The notes below the pieces were generated by a model. That model was not told where the DNA came from. It did not search any database and worked only from the letters and a program-made list of their open reading frames with translations. A stretch of 64,000 bases of DNA from positions 23,460,352 through 23,524,351 of the forward strand of contig OZ038453.1 in assembly GCA_964036195.1 (NCBI GenBank), written 5' to 3'. This stretch comes from Sphaerolaimus hirsutus. Lineage: Eukaryota; Nematoda; Chromadorea; Monhysterida; Sphaerolaimidae. The position numbers and the translations under genes are program-made. Below, piece by piece: positions 35,501 to 45,312 of this stretch (its first letter is position 1; each line of letters begins with the position of its first letter).

Positions 35501-37898
35501 CGAATATGACATCGGTGAAACACAAATCATGGAGCACCGGATTACCCTGGTTGAGGGGGCGGAGCCAGTCAAATGTGCCGCCCGCTTCGAAACTCCACCC
35601 AAACGCGCGTTTGTTTGGCGCGCGGTCGACGAAATGCTAAAAAAGGGGCTAATTGTCCCCGCCTCGTCACCATGGGCATTCCCCCTAGTCATCGTCCCGA
35701 AAGGCAAGGACAATTATCGCCTTTGCCTCGACTTTCGGAAGCTCAACAAACTAATGGTGCGCGACGCGTATCCGCTGCCGCGGATAGCAGACATGTTTCA
35801 GCAAATGGATGGCCGCGCTGTGTTTTCCTGCATGGATGCCAGCTTCGGATACTACAACGTTAAAATTGTTGACCCTGCCACGAGGGACATGGTCTCCTTT
35901 GTCTGTAGCCGCGGCCAATTTTCGTACACTCGCATGCCCCTGGGTTTAAAAAACGCGGGGGCGAGTTTCCAAAGATTAATGGACTGTGTCATCGAGGGGC
36001 TGAACCAGGACGCTCAGCGCCCATCGTTCTTCTGTTACATCGACGATTGCTTGGTTGCCAGTGACTCCGCCCACCAGCATTTGGGCCACTTGACGCAGTT
36101 CTTCGCCTGGTTACGATGGGCGGGAATTCGGTTGAAGCCTGAAAAGTGCTTCTTCTTCTGCCGGATAGTCAAATTCCTCGGATTCGAGTTGAGCGCCAGG
36201 GGAATCTCACCCAAGCGCTGCAACGTTGCGGCGATACTCGACATGCCCACGCCCACTACAAAACAGGGCATTAAGACATTTTTGGGCAAAGCTGGCTATT
36301 TCAGCCAGCACATCCCCGGATTCCACAAGCTGGCCGCGCCATTGAATGACATGGCGAAGGGCACCTATAGGGTTAAGGGGGTGGATCCCATTCCAGCATA
36401 CGAAAACTGGACGGGTGAAGCCCAGGATGCCTACAATCAACTCAAGCACCGCTTGAGCACCGCACCAGTATTGGCGCACCCAGACCGCACCAAGCCCTTC
36501 TACCTGTACACCGACGCGTGCGACTACGGCCTTGGTGCCGTCCTCATGCAGCAGCCGGGTGACGACCCCGAGCAGCTGCGGCCCGTTGCTTTTGTGTCTA
36601 AAAAGCTTCCAACCACGCACAAAAATTGGTCGGTGGTGGAGAAAGAGGCTCTTGCCTGCACCTGGGCGCTGGACCGACTAGGTGATTTCATTGACGGCCA
36701 GCAAGTTTTCCTCCGAACGGATCACAAGGCTCTTGTCACTGCGCTGTTGAAACCAGTGCGTGGCAAAATCGAGCGCTGGACGCAGCGCTGGGCCATGCGT
36801 TTGTCGCTCAAGGATTTGTCAATTGAGTACTGTCCCGGAGAGCACAATGTGGTGGCGGATTCCCTGAGCCGCCAACCAATTGATGACATCGACCATGCAT
36901 CCTTCCAGCTCGCCAGCGAAGTAATTAAGGTCCCATTAGACAAATTATGCCCGCACATGGCTGCTAGCGCCAGCCAAATAGACTGGGCCCACGAGCAGCA
37001 GACCGACACGCAGCTGCAGCAACTGACCGGCCAGCTGCGGCAGGGTAGGGGCAAAGTAGGCGTTCTTTTTCTGAAGAAAGGAATAATCTACGGCAGGGGC
37101 ACCTGGGGCCCCGTGCCAGTTGCGCCCGCCCATTTGCGGCTTTCGTTGATACAAAGCGCCCACGCCGGCCTGACGGGAACCCACGGGGGGTTAGAAAGGA
37201 CCCTACAGTACTTGAACAAGTTCTGTACTTGGCCGCGCATCCGCCTGGACATTGACGACTTCATAAAGAAGTGTCATGTGTGCAAAATTACTAAGGACGC
37301 ACAGCGCAATTGTGTGAGCCCCCTGTTCCCCGTGTCCCCGGGCACTCGGCCCTGGCTAAAAATGGCCGTCAACACGACGCCAATGCCTGAATTTCGAGGT
37401 TTCCGCCACTTGTTGGTGGCTGTTGACTATTTGACCCGCGCCGTGGCGTTGGCGCCACTCCGCCAATTGACAGGGCAGCAAGTCGTTAATGCACTCAAAC
37501 GGTCAGTCATTTTTCACTTCGGGCCGCCAGCAGAGCTGGTAAGCGACAATGGAACGGAGTTTGCCAATCGACACGTGGAGGCTCTGGCAGAAAAATGGGG
37601 GTTTGCGCTGCGCAAAACCACGCCCTATCATTCTCAAGCCAACGGCCTGGCCGAGCGGGCCATCCGCAGCGCCGAACAAGTAATCCGCCAGTGGTCGGCA
37701 CACAACGCAGGGTGCCGAGACTGGCCGGCAGCGCTGCCCGAATTGTCATTACGCATGAACGTTGCATACAATCGAGATGTGGCGCATGCGCCGTTCGAAT
37801 TACTCTTCGGTTATCTCCCGTCGCTGCTGGGGGGGGGCGGGGCCGGCACTGAAACCGGAAAATTCAAAACCAAACACAAAACCAGACCCCCTGCATGA
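32592..37898 (+). CDS. Retrotransposon Gag-Pol polyprotein (Ty3/gypsy type)
   Basis: About 1768 codons. The Gag part has Gln-rich and PPISSA-type repeats (about residues 95-195) and a capsid-like region. No standard CCHC knuckle is visible; WCTYFLHSRPLRHPPSDC may replace it. The aspartic protease DTG is at about residue 645. Reverse transcriptase follows with the YIDD active site near 1148, then RNase H (TDACDYGLGAVL, about 1305) and integrase with an HHCC zinc site (HAGLTGTH about 1522, CHVC about 1560). In the integrase core, D1652 and E1688 have the expected 35-residue spacing. The first acidic position appears to be Asn1594. The order protease-RT-RNase H-integrase defines Ty3/gypsy. The frame breaks in a G run near 37830, before the integrase C-terminus. 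Confidence 0.9.
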   Translation: MRRKANALISAYEKSSGGAPFFEPVDSADESDYVQPVLTFHSPAPSQSQPLGGGGGDQQCNKSRSRHSSGGSNSTSATNYDRSVALIDARAQQREQVMQQQLQQQMQQLQQQIARQQFMSALVAGTQQPVSSAYPPISSALAPVLSTFPLMSSTVPPISSAVPPVSSAFPPISSAFPPISSAFPPCSQPSPLVVDPWSWTREQRIEEATRAGKTLMEQLVSYIDHFVVAPADGLEALTPALASISSKDKMGVGQVAAAASKQLHFDGTPTCSAGPFKFWLHNTCLQALGVPTTHQRMVWNCVFAQCLKGDAHERYVSIRIDKRHNILYVVDKLADLYRLDHRMSSVTEWYQTKAKQGESIANLHARLSANFHHISDTMGDAEREKMIGDKLFSEIANLVPSACWYVWHEKWKQGEVSLDVAILKMDTARQEAKGSNRFPRSDTVGSRFRPGGRPNRGMWQYEPKAQSTITQPPNEGARGANSTQGTSQLPRGDPRSSQWCTYFLHSRPLRHPPSDCYLNPSSPAFRPEAAEGARRRLSEKGLSDSDARQSMTCQCQELGISAPRGDSSQRGGRPMRGRSTRSTKRSPKVQSAQRRAPDNSPTQGMDEWCPMVSRLNAPAPACNSTTVALDPVATIFFMGQPMQGQIDTGCTIGLFVEDTMLERVWAAARADPQVERAKFKPYDQPFVRTSGHQIDGSHLRIYDMEVFHQGPDGHWTSADIPAVVKLRQFLPPSDQLLIGRAAIWGPLKILHEAKRELDRLEKHFSQNQHALATAQGGTPAIHWTADVRVVHKVVVPAGARTQILVGTDKANILPSTDEQGRQLAYAIDPSTRTEGGKLTEFEPGIVCNAAFHSRREWLDDPSFSLCVVNSTGEDKFLPADTKIAEVFLVDRVLVEDQPAPAAQGTMRLPTPPEPIDPSKVPVHKLSAEQKQHAEEVWGRLPSESRDALPTALQGDFRRLVDQNVDIFSLTEYDIGETQIMEHRITLVEGAEPVKCAARFETPPKRAFVWRAVDEMLKKGLIVPASSPWAFPLVIVPKGKDNYRLCLDFRKLNKLMVRDAYPLPRIADMFQQMDGRAVFSCMDASFGYYNVKIVDPATRDMVSFVCSRGQFSYTRMPLGLKNAGASFQRLMDCVIEGLNQDAQRPSFFCYIDDCLVASDSAHQHLGHLTQFFAWLRWAGIRLKPEKCFFFCRIVKFLGFELSARGISPKRCNVAAILDMPTPTTKQGIKTFLGKAGYFSQHIPGFHKLAAPLNDMAKGTYRVKGVDPIPAYENWTGEAQDAYNQLKHRLSTAPVLAHPDRTKPFYLYTDACDYGLGAVLMQQPGDDPEQLRPVAFVSKKLPTTHKNWSVVEKEALACTWALDRLGDFIDGQQVFLRTDHKALVTALLKPVRGKIERWTQRWAMRLSLKDLSIEYCPGEHNVVADSLSRQPIDDIDHASFQLASEVIKVPLDKLCPHMAASASQIDWAHEQQTDTQLQQLTGQLRQGRGKVGVLFLKKGIIYGRGTWGPVPVAPAHLRLSLIQSAHAGLTGTHGGLERTLQYLNKFCTWPRIRLDIDDFIKKCHVCKITKDAQRNCVSPLFPVSPGTRPWLKMAVNTTPMPEFRGFRHLLVAVDYLTRAVALAPLRQLTGQQVVNALKRSVIFHFGPPAELVSDNGTEFANRHVEALAEKWGFALRKTTPYHSQANGLAERAIRSAEQVIRQWSAHNAGCRDWPAALPELSLRMNVAYNRDVAHAPFELLFGYLPSLLGGGGAGTETGKFKTKHKTRPPA

Positions 37899-40503
37899 CC
37901 CACCAAGCAGTAACACGCGTCTGAAAGCAACAATGAAAGCACTCATGACCAGCATTCCCCAGCTTGCACAGCGCCCCGGGGCGCTGGGCAAGTTGTGGAA
38001 AAAAGCTGCAACACACTTGCAAAATGCACAAAATCGGTACAAACAAGTGTACGACAAAAAACAAAGAAACACGCTGCAAATTGGTGACAAGGTGTATATG
38101 AAGAAAAAATGGGGAATGTCGGTAGAGAAAAAGATACAGCCGTTGTGCACAGGCCCTCACGAAGTAGTGGGCCTGGACCAATCTATTGCCCTACTTGACA
38201 TTTCAGGACGCATTTTCCGCACCCCCATCGACACACTCATCATGGCCAGCCAGCACCGCGCCGGCCAGCAGCAGCCGGCCGCCCGACGGGTCAGGGCGGC
38301 GCAGTCCCAAGATTCGACCGAGCGCTTGGCGGAGGTGGTCCGCAGCGCCCAAGATACACTCACCCGGGCGCGCTTGCAGCGCCTGGCCGGTTTTCCTGAT
38401 GCTGAGAAGGAAAGGGAAAACTCACGCATCATTGCCCAGCTCACTAAGGCACTTTCTGGCCACGAAGTGAGTGCCAAAAACAAACCTTTTTCCACACATT
38501 TCACACAACAAATAGCCGCGCCGACCGTCCGCACTCAGCCCTCCCCGCAGACAAGCCCAGCACCTGCAGACAACGCTCCGCAGCACGAGGGCCCGCAGCG
38601 CGAGGCGGGCGGCCAACGGACTCCGGCGCGCAGCCGCAGCCCGCGGCAGCGCGACGCCCCACGCCTGGGGTACACCATCTACCGTGGCCCGAACGACCGC
38701 GGCAAGCAGCGCCGCGTCGGCGAGCAGCGCCACGTCGGCGAGCAGCGCCGCGACGGCGAGCGGCGCCGCAGCGGCGAGCAGCGCCGCGACGGCGACGAGC
38801 TCCAGCGGCACTTTGACGGTGAGCGCCGCAGGGGTCGGGTGACGCGACCCCGCCCTAACTTTCATGCACGCACTTATGCGCACACAACAAACACTCTCGC
38901 AGCTCACGTGGGCAAGCCGCAGTCGGCGGCGAGCCCACGCCGCACCGGCAGGCGGCCGGCGGCCGACCGCGGCTCGAGCGGCAACGTGGCCTCGACCCCG
39001 GCGGCGTCCTCCAGCGGGCCCGCCAGCAGCAGCACCGGCAGCCACAGCACGGGCGCGTCGGCGTGCAAGCGGTCGAGCGGCAGCAGCGGCAGCAGCACGG
39101 CGGCAGCGAAAGTAGTCCGAAGAGGTTCGGACCACGCTTTTTTCACTGTTTATGAAAACTCGCATGCCTGTGCCAACAGCACCGCAACCCCTCCCGCAGT
39201 GCCCGCGGCCGCGATCGCCGCGGCTGGCGCTGCACCCAGCGCCACTTCGACGACGTCATCGCGCAGCAGCTCGACTACGGCAGCGCGCTCCGACGGCGCC
39301 ACGGCGGCGCGAGCAGCCGACTTGCCGGCGCCAGCACCGGCGCCGGCGCTGGGAGCGATCTCCGATGAAGACCGAGCCGCCATCTTTCAGCGCGCTTTCA
39401 ACCCTCTGGAGACAGGTACGCTGTCCCAGACATTTCTAGAGAAGCGGCTAGAGCGCTTCGAAACCTATTTTGATCGTCTTAGCGCCAAGCTCGCCGCAGC
39501 TCGTCACGACGTGACGACGCTGCGCGAGCAGAATCTCCTACTGTCGAGGGCCGTGGAGACGCTCGAAGCGGCCCCCAGCGAGGTCATGGCCATGCTGCGG
39601 TACGCCCTCAAGCGCGAGGGCGAACTCAAGGCCGATCTGCGCACGCTGGGCGCGACTGCGCAGCGACACGAGACGCGCCTGCGGCACCAGGTGCACCAGT
39701 TGACCACCGAGCTGTCCATCAAGGCGACCGAACTAGAACAGGTGCGCCGATGTTCAGCGCCGCTTTTCTCGCATTCTCATGAAATAAGCCGCGTTCATAA
39801 CTGTGAACCCGAGCAGATTCGCAAGCGGCTGGCCGACACGAGGGCGGCCAGCGCCGTCACCGCAGAACAGAGCATCGACGTGATCAACATGGCCGACGCT
39901 GTCATCGTGGAGTGGCTGGACCTGAAGCGCGAGAACGCCGAGCTGAAGGGCGTCCGCGCCCCGCCCGATGACGCCGTCCCGATCTGTGTCACTTCTCGCG
40001 CCGCGCTGCACGCGGCCGCCGGCGCCGACTCGGACCTGTACGACCGCACTTTTGGACTGATCAAGCGCCGCACGGCAGCCCGCACTGCGCCCATGGCAGG
40101 TTTGCATATAAATGCCTCTGATTCTACTTTGGACATCTCTTTGGGAAGCTCACGCAAAGGCTTCGCAGGCGGGGCCGATCAAAATTCGCCGGCCCGGGCG
40201 CCGCGTGACGACGCTGAGCCGCGCCGCCGAGGAGATCGAGATGGCACTCCCGTGGGCCCGCCCCCTGACGTCTCGCCCGAGCCGCGCACGCCAGAATACT
40301 CGCCGCCCGGTCCTAGCCCGCCGCCCAGTCCAGCCCCAGCCGCATCGTCAAGCAGCACCACTACGCCCGCGCCCGCCCCGTTACGGCCAGCGAATGTCCC
40401 CGGCGCCCCTGAGAAGGAAAAGCGCCACAAGTCCAAAGGCACCAAAAGGGGTGAAAAGGGGGCTAGCAGGGCCAAGAAGGATATTGTGAAGGTAGTGGTG
40501 TAG
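37762..40503 (+). CDS. Integrase C-terminus plus long 3' frame of unknown function
   Basis: This frame overlaps the polyprotein frame and lies +1 to it. Its first part continues integrase: YDKKQRNTLQIGDKVYMKKK, then a GPHEVV motif, as in integrase C-terminal domains. From about residue 160 it goes on for some 750 residues without resemblance to env: Arg/Gly repeats (GEQRRDGERR), Ala/Ser-rich linkers, a predicted coiled coil (KRLERFETYFDRLSAKLAAA and following heptads), then a Pro/Ser tract and a Lys-rich C-terminus. I see no signal peptide or membrane helix. It may be a structural or nucleic-acid-binding accessory protein; I do not recognise a family. Confidence 0.75.
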   Translation: MHTIEMWRMRRSNYSSVISRRCWGGAGPALKPENSKPNTKPDPLHDPPSSNTRLKATMKALMTSIPQLAQRPGALGKLWKKAATHLQNAQNRYKQVYDKKQRNTLQIGDKVYMKKKWGMSVEKKIQPLCTGPHEVVGLDQSIALLDISGRIFRTPIDTLIMASQHRAGQQQPAARRVRAAQSQDSTERLAEVVRSAQDTLTRARLQRLAGFPDAEKERENSRIIAQLTKALSGHEVSAKNKPFSTHFTQQIAAPTVRTQPSPQTSPAPADNAPQHEGPQREAGGQRTPARSRSPRQRDAPRLGYTIYRGPNDRGKQRRVGEQRHVGEQRRDGERRRSGEQRRDGDELQRHFDGERRRGRVTRPRPNFHARTYAHTTNTLAAHVGKPQSAASPRRTGRRPAADRGSSGNVASTPAASSSGPASSSTGSHSTGASACKRSSGSSGSSTAAAKVVRRGSDHAFFTVYENSHACANSTATPPAVPAAAIAAAGAAPSATSTTSSRSSSTTAARSDGATAARAADLPAPAPAPALGAISDEDRAAIFQRAFNPLETGTLSQTFLEKRLERFETYFDRLSAKLAAARHDVTTLREQNLLLSRAVETLEAAPSEVMAMLRYALKREGELKADLRTLGATAQRHETRLRHQVHQLTTELSIKATELEQVRRCSAPLFSHSHEISRVHNCEPEQIRKRLADTRAASAVTAEQSIDVINMADAVIVEWLDLKRENAELKGVRAPPDDAVPICVTSRAALHAAAGADSDLYDRTFGLIKRRTAARTAPMAGLHINASDSTLDISLGSSRKGFAGGADQNSPARAPRDDAEPRRRGDRDGTPVGPPPDVSPEPRTPEYSPPGPSPPPSPAPAASSSSTTTPAPAPLRPANVPGAPEKEKRHKSKGTKRGEKGASRAKKDIVKVVV

Positions 40504-40618
40504 GAGGGCAAAAGTAGGGCTTGTGGTGGTGGTTTTTTGTGCGGCAATGTTTTTTCGGAATTGTTTTTTTCTGTTTTACCCACTTTTGAATCTCATTTAG
40601 GACCCCGTCCTGGTCCTT

Positions 40619-40627
40619 GAGGGGGGG
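40619..40627 (+). other. Polypurine tract of the retrotransposon
   Basis: GAGGGGGGG immediately precedes the TGTTATC start of the 3' LTR, where plus-strand DNA synthesis is primed in LTR elements. Confidence 0.8.
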
Positions 40628-41117
40628 TGTTATCGCGTGGCGCGCGCTCAGCGCACGCGACAATGCATTAAGGTGCCCACTCACTTATTAAGGTGATAAT
40701 GCGTGCGCCGCGGTCACGTGATTCCATGCATTTTATGCCGCGCAGGTTTTGCAGCGCGCGGCAACTCTAATCCATGCGCGTCGCGGCCGGCGTATTTAGG
40801 CCGCCGGCTGCCCTAGGTTTTTATCACTTCGCGGCGGTTATTTTATCTACATTTCTATTGGCGTTTTACCGGCATTCGGTAAGTGCCGGGCTGGGTGTTT
40901 TTACTCGCTTTTTATTGCGTGTGCACCGCGGCTGTATTTCCGATTTTCACTACTCTTTTATCTACTGAGCTGATATGAAGTCAACTCATTTTGTGTTGGA
41001 GATTTGAGTGTGGGTGATACCGTGAAACGCTGGACAGCGTGTCCACCTCGGTGGACAGTCTTTTCGATCCGGACACTTTACAAGTTTTCTCACTGTTGCC
41101 CCGTTGGCAACATAACA
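40628..41117 (+). repeat. 3' LTR of Ty3/gypsy-type retrotransposon, 490 bp
   Basis: Same sequence as the 5' LTR. It is followed by AAATACACTTTCC, the interrupted hAT-like repeat. Both LTRs contain the same short 64-codon frame, which I regard as noncoding. Confidence 0.95.
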
Positions 41118-43219
41118 AAATACACTTTCCAAATTTTGAGTATGGATACCAAAAGTGTAAGGTATTTTAAAAATACCTAGGAAAGTGTAAAAAAGTGTAA
41201 GTGTAAAAATTTTTTTAGAAAGAGCTCTCACTGTTGAACATTAGAAAACACCACCGTTTTCACCTTTAGATCAATTTATTTGTCATTTTCATGCATTATT
41301 TCACATTTTACTGCCTTTTATGAAACATTTCAGACTGTAACAAATACTGTAGTGGTATGAAGTTCTCTAAAAATGTCACTTTCTCAGTGTTGATAATTTA
41401 CTGATTAAGCAATGTGATACACTGTTTAAATGCAAGAATGAACATGCACCAAATGTCAATGCAAAAGCCAGTTGACTTTGTGTCCAGCTGGTGAATTTCC
41501 ATTGATCTTGTCCTTTTTACAAAGGTATGATGAAACTTTAGAATACCATGAGTACTGATCAAAGGTTGGAGATCAAAGCCTAGTTTGTACATTTGCCATA
41601 TTCTCTACATTCAATGCATAACTGCATGTGTGCACTGTGCAGTTATTTTTTCTACATGACCCTATTTTATGCTTTCTCAAAAGCATAAAGCAGGGTCATC
41701 TGAAAGAAAAAAATACACTTTCTGTACCCGGGTATTTTGCTCAGGAAAGTGTAAAAAAAGTGTATGGGTATTTTATGAAAGTGTACGTGTAAGTGTAAAT
41801 ATAAATACCCATTTACCCGGGTATTTCGGGTAAGTGTAAATACACTTTCGCAACTCTGCGCTCAACTCAATTTTTCTGGTTTGGGCGCTTGTGAACTTTT
41901 GGAATGGAACTCCCCATATGGTTGTACAGTGATACATCACTGCCAATGTGTTTGCCTGCTCTTATAACCTTATTTAAGCACTATTCATACAAAACTTGAC
42001 TTGAAGTTATGAACATTTAATAAAAAGATCCCATGGCTCCACAGTCATTCTATGGCTATATTTGACAACACAAAATACTAACAATAGTCTGATATACCTG
42101 TATATGTTCACTCATAACCATATTTGGGAGCTTTTAAAAATACCGCTTTAAATTTAAAAAAAACGGTTTACATTAAAAACAGGGTCGTTAAAAAAACATT
42201 TTTTGGTCATCCCTACTAGGCACGACCTCGAACAGTGAAAAAATTATCCAAAAACACAAAAAATGCAAATGAACAAACCACAGGAGCAGAGGCAATGGCC
42301 AGCCCAGCAGAGACCAGTCAGATTTTGCACCAGAAAAACCTAATTTAGCAATGGATGAGCTACAAACACGCAGCTGCATCCCTTCGCCACTCGCAGGGCT
42401 GAAATGCATGGCAAAGCTACCGTATATTCTCAAAATACCCCCCTGAGGCCAGATTTAATTCTCCCTACAGATTTTGTAGGGTAGGGTAGGGCACTCCCGA
42501 TAAATTCTCAACGTTCGCCAGGTCGATGCACATGCACTGAGACCAAGGCAGTTTGCGGAATATATGAAAGTTTGCTTTGATGTCACCGACATTGCAATAT
42601 GATGTCGTTTACTTTGATATCAGACCGGAAATTACTATGTTGTCATTCCTTGGCAGTTGGCCAAATCTTTCTTTTTTAATATTTTATTTGGTGGTTACTA
42701 CCGTCGCATGACGGAGACTGGCTGACAAAAATAGCTTTAGGGTAACGTGCACATAAAATAGCGTCAAATTATAACGCGATATATACAACCGCCCGATAAA
42801 ATATCAAAAAGAAAGAGTTGGCCCACTGCCAGGGAATGACGAAATCGTAATTTCCGGCTAAAATCTAAGAAAACGACATCATATTGCAACATCGGCGACG
42901 TCAAAGTAAACTCATGTATTTTACAAACTGCCTTGGTCTCAGTGCATGTGCATCAACGAGGCGAACGTTGAAAATTTGTCAGGCTTATATTGAGAATTAT
43001 ATCCAGGGACTTCACTATTTCACCAACAAATTTCGAGGGTGGGCTAATTTGAGGGGTATAACTTGGCCAGAAATTTTTGTGTAAGTTCGTAGTAAAGAAT
43101 CGATACAGCAACAAATAAACGGAATGTTGGCAAACTAACCCCGAAACTGTTTCGGGTACCGAAGTTTGGTTCAGGTTTCCCAACCTTAGTACCGCATTGT
43201 TTGCAGAACAACGCGGCAC

Positions 43220-44003
43220 CAGAGTTGTTAAAATACTGGTATTTTTGGAAAGTGTAAGTGTAAGCGTAAATACACTTTCCAAATTTTGAGTATGGATACC
43301 AAAAGTGTAAGGTATTTTTTAAATACCCAGGAAAGTGTAAAAAAAGTGTAAGTGTAAATTTTTTTAGAAAGTGCTCTCACTGTTGAGCATCAGAAAACAC
43401 CACTGTTTTCACCTTTAGATTAATTATTTCATTAATCATTCATTATTTCACATTTTACTGCCAATTATGAAACGTTTCAGGCTGTAACAAATTTAGTGGT
43501 TTGAAGTTGCCTAATAATGGCACTTTTTTAGTGTTGATATTTTACTGATTAAGCAATGTTATACACACTGTTTAAATTCAAGAATGTACATGCAGCAAAT
43601 ATCAATGCAAAAGCCAGTCGACTTTGTGTCCAGCTGGTGAATTTCAATTGATCTTGTCCTTTTTACAAAAGTATGATGAAACTGTAGAGTACCATGAGTA
43701 CTGTTCAACAATCAGAGATAGTGCTAGTTTGCACATTTGCCATATTTTCTACATTCAATGCATAACTGCATATGTGCACTGTGCAGTTATTTTTTGTACA
43801 TGAACCTGTTTTATGCTTTCTCAAAAGCATAAAACAGGGCCATCTGAAAGGAAAAAAATACACTTTGTGTACCCGGGTATTTTACCCAGGAAAATGTAAA
43901 AAAAGTGTATGGGTATTTTATGAAAGTGTAAGTGTAAGTGTAAATATAAATACCCATTTACCCGGGTATTTCAGGTAAGTGTAAATACACTTTCGCAACT
44001 CTG
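43220..44003. mobile_element. hAT-like element, GTGTAA word, complete copy
   Basis: CAGAGTTGTTAAAATAC at the left and TTTCGCAACTCTG at the right, with flanks CGCGGCAC and CGCGACAC (7 of 8 match). Interior (GTGTAA)n and (TTACAC)n surround a unique 450-bp core (GCACTGTGCAGTTATTTTTT) shared with the split copy at 41118-41858. The 41870-43210 stretch upstream has no gene I can support, only a degraded inverted repeat around 42430-43040. Confidence 0.85.
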
Positions 44004-44015
44004 CGCGACACTAGC

Positions 44016-44815
44016 GTTGGTAAATACTGACCCGAATACCTGGTTTTCATGTACTGGGATTTGGGTCAGCATTCACAAATGCTAGTGCTGCATTGTTCTG
44101 CGAACAACGCGGCCCTAGGGTTGGGAAACCAGAACCGAACTTTGGTACCCGGAACAGTTTTGGGTTTAGTATAATTTATCAACGCTAGTGCATTTAAAAC
44201 ATGGAAAGTGCACTAGCGTTGATGAATTATACTAAACCCGAAACTGTTTCGGGTACCGAAGTTACGTTCTCATTTCCCAACCCTAGTGCAGCGTTGTTCC
44301 GCGACAGGGCATTTTCCATGACTTTTGACTGTGTAACATGTCAAATGTCATGCAAAGTATCAAAAGTCGTGGAAAATCCACTGCGAAATGGAAACTCGGT
44401 TGCCATTTTGCAGGGCATTTTCCATGGCTTTTGACCGTGTAAAATGTCAAATGTCATGCAAAGTATCAAAAGTCATGTAAAAGTCCTTGCAAAATGGCAA
44501 CTCGGTTGCAGTTATCTGCAGCAAGTGTTAACAGCGCAGTTAACACCAGGTCCAAGTTATAATCTTCACGCGGTTGATGTTATAAATGAAACACGCTGTT
44601 CAATAGCAGCGCGTTTCAAATGAGAACGATAAACGCGCATGAAATGGTCATGCGCGGTTGACGTGATATGTGAAACGCGCAGCATGATTAGCTGCGCGGT
44701 TTTAAAAATGTGAACCGCGTTCCCGGGCATGGGGTACGCGGTTGACCAATTTGTGAACCGCGCTAACAGCGCGGTTACGCATTTCACTCTTAGCGCGTTT
44801 CACCAACGGACAGCC
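44016..44815. repeat. Cluster of foldback words (GGGTTGGGAAACC, palindromic MITE half, GCGCGGTT)
   Basis: 44016-44300 is a foldback with CACTAGCGTTG ends and CCGAAACTGTTTCGGGTACC words. 44308-44515 holds a rearranged one-and-a-half copy of the palindromic MITE (TGTCAAATGTCATGCAAAGT). 44520-44815 repeats GCGCGGTT/AACCGCGC words inside TTAACA-type ends. Confidence 0.65.
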
Positions 44816-45154
44816 TGCTTTGGGGGTAGTAGCCAAAATCTTTGCCTCGGAATAGATAGATAGTTGAGCAGCCTCCGGGATAGATAGATAGCTGGCCTAT
44901 TTGAGGGGGCAGCCCCCCTAGCCCCCCCCCCCTAGGAGACCCCTGCCGCCGAGTATACTCAAAATCACCCCAAAGTACAAAGTAACCCCCACACACCACA
45001 CGAGTAGCGGCGTGGCACAGCGACAGAGGGCAGGGGTACAATCGATGGAACACTGCAGGGCAATCGCAGGGCACCCCTCTGCTACACGCATCTGGGGGGC
45101 AATGTATTTTGCTAGGGGGTGCATATGACAGGGCACACTATCAGGGGGTAATTC

Positions 45155-45312
45155 CAGACCCTGTAAGATGTCGTATTAACTTGTCAAAGGTCATGTAAAA
45201 TGATTGGTTGAAAAATATAATTTTACAGGGCAATTTACATGACTTTCGACACTGCATGTCACCTTTGACATTGTACAGGTAATTTTACAGGGTCTGGGAG
45301 TGGCGGGAAACC
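45155..45312. mobile_element. Palindromic MITE, intergenic copy
   Basis: GGGGTAATTCCAGACCCTGTA and the inverted GTCTGGGAGTGGCGGG frame words like those in the intron-forming copies. Flanks ACTATCAG and ACCATCAG match at 7 of 8 bases. The 45320-47290 stretch that follows has short open frames but no gene I can support. Confidence 0.75.

Larger units (their letters stand above)
31498..41858. mobile_element. hAT-like element (GTGTAA word) split by the LTR retrotransposon
   Basis: The left end CAGAGTTGTTAAAATACC (31498-31543) and the right part (41118-41858, ending GCAACTCTG) are separated by the retrotransposon. The flanks at 31490-31497 and 41859-41866 are both CGCTCAAC, a perfect 8-bp duplication. 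The interior repeats GTGTAAGTGTAAAT and its complement. A second full copy at 43220-44003 shows the uninterrupted order. Confidence 0.9.

Noticed and set aside
32199..40583. Many long open frames on the minus strand and in other frames of the retrotransposon
   Set aside because: High GC content keeps stops rare; all are shadows of the gag-pol and 3' frames.
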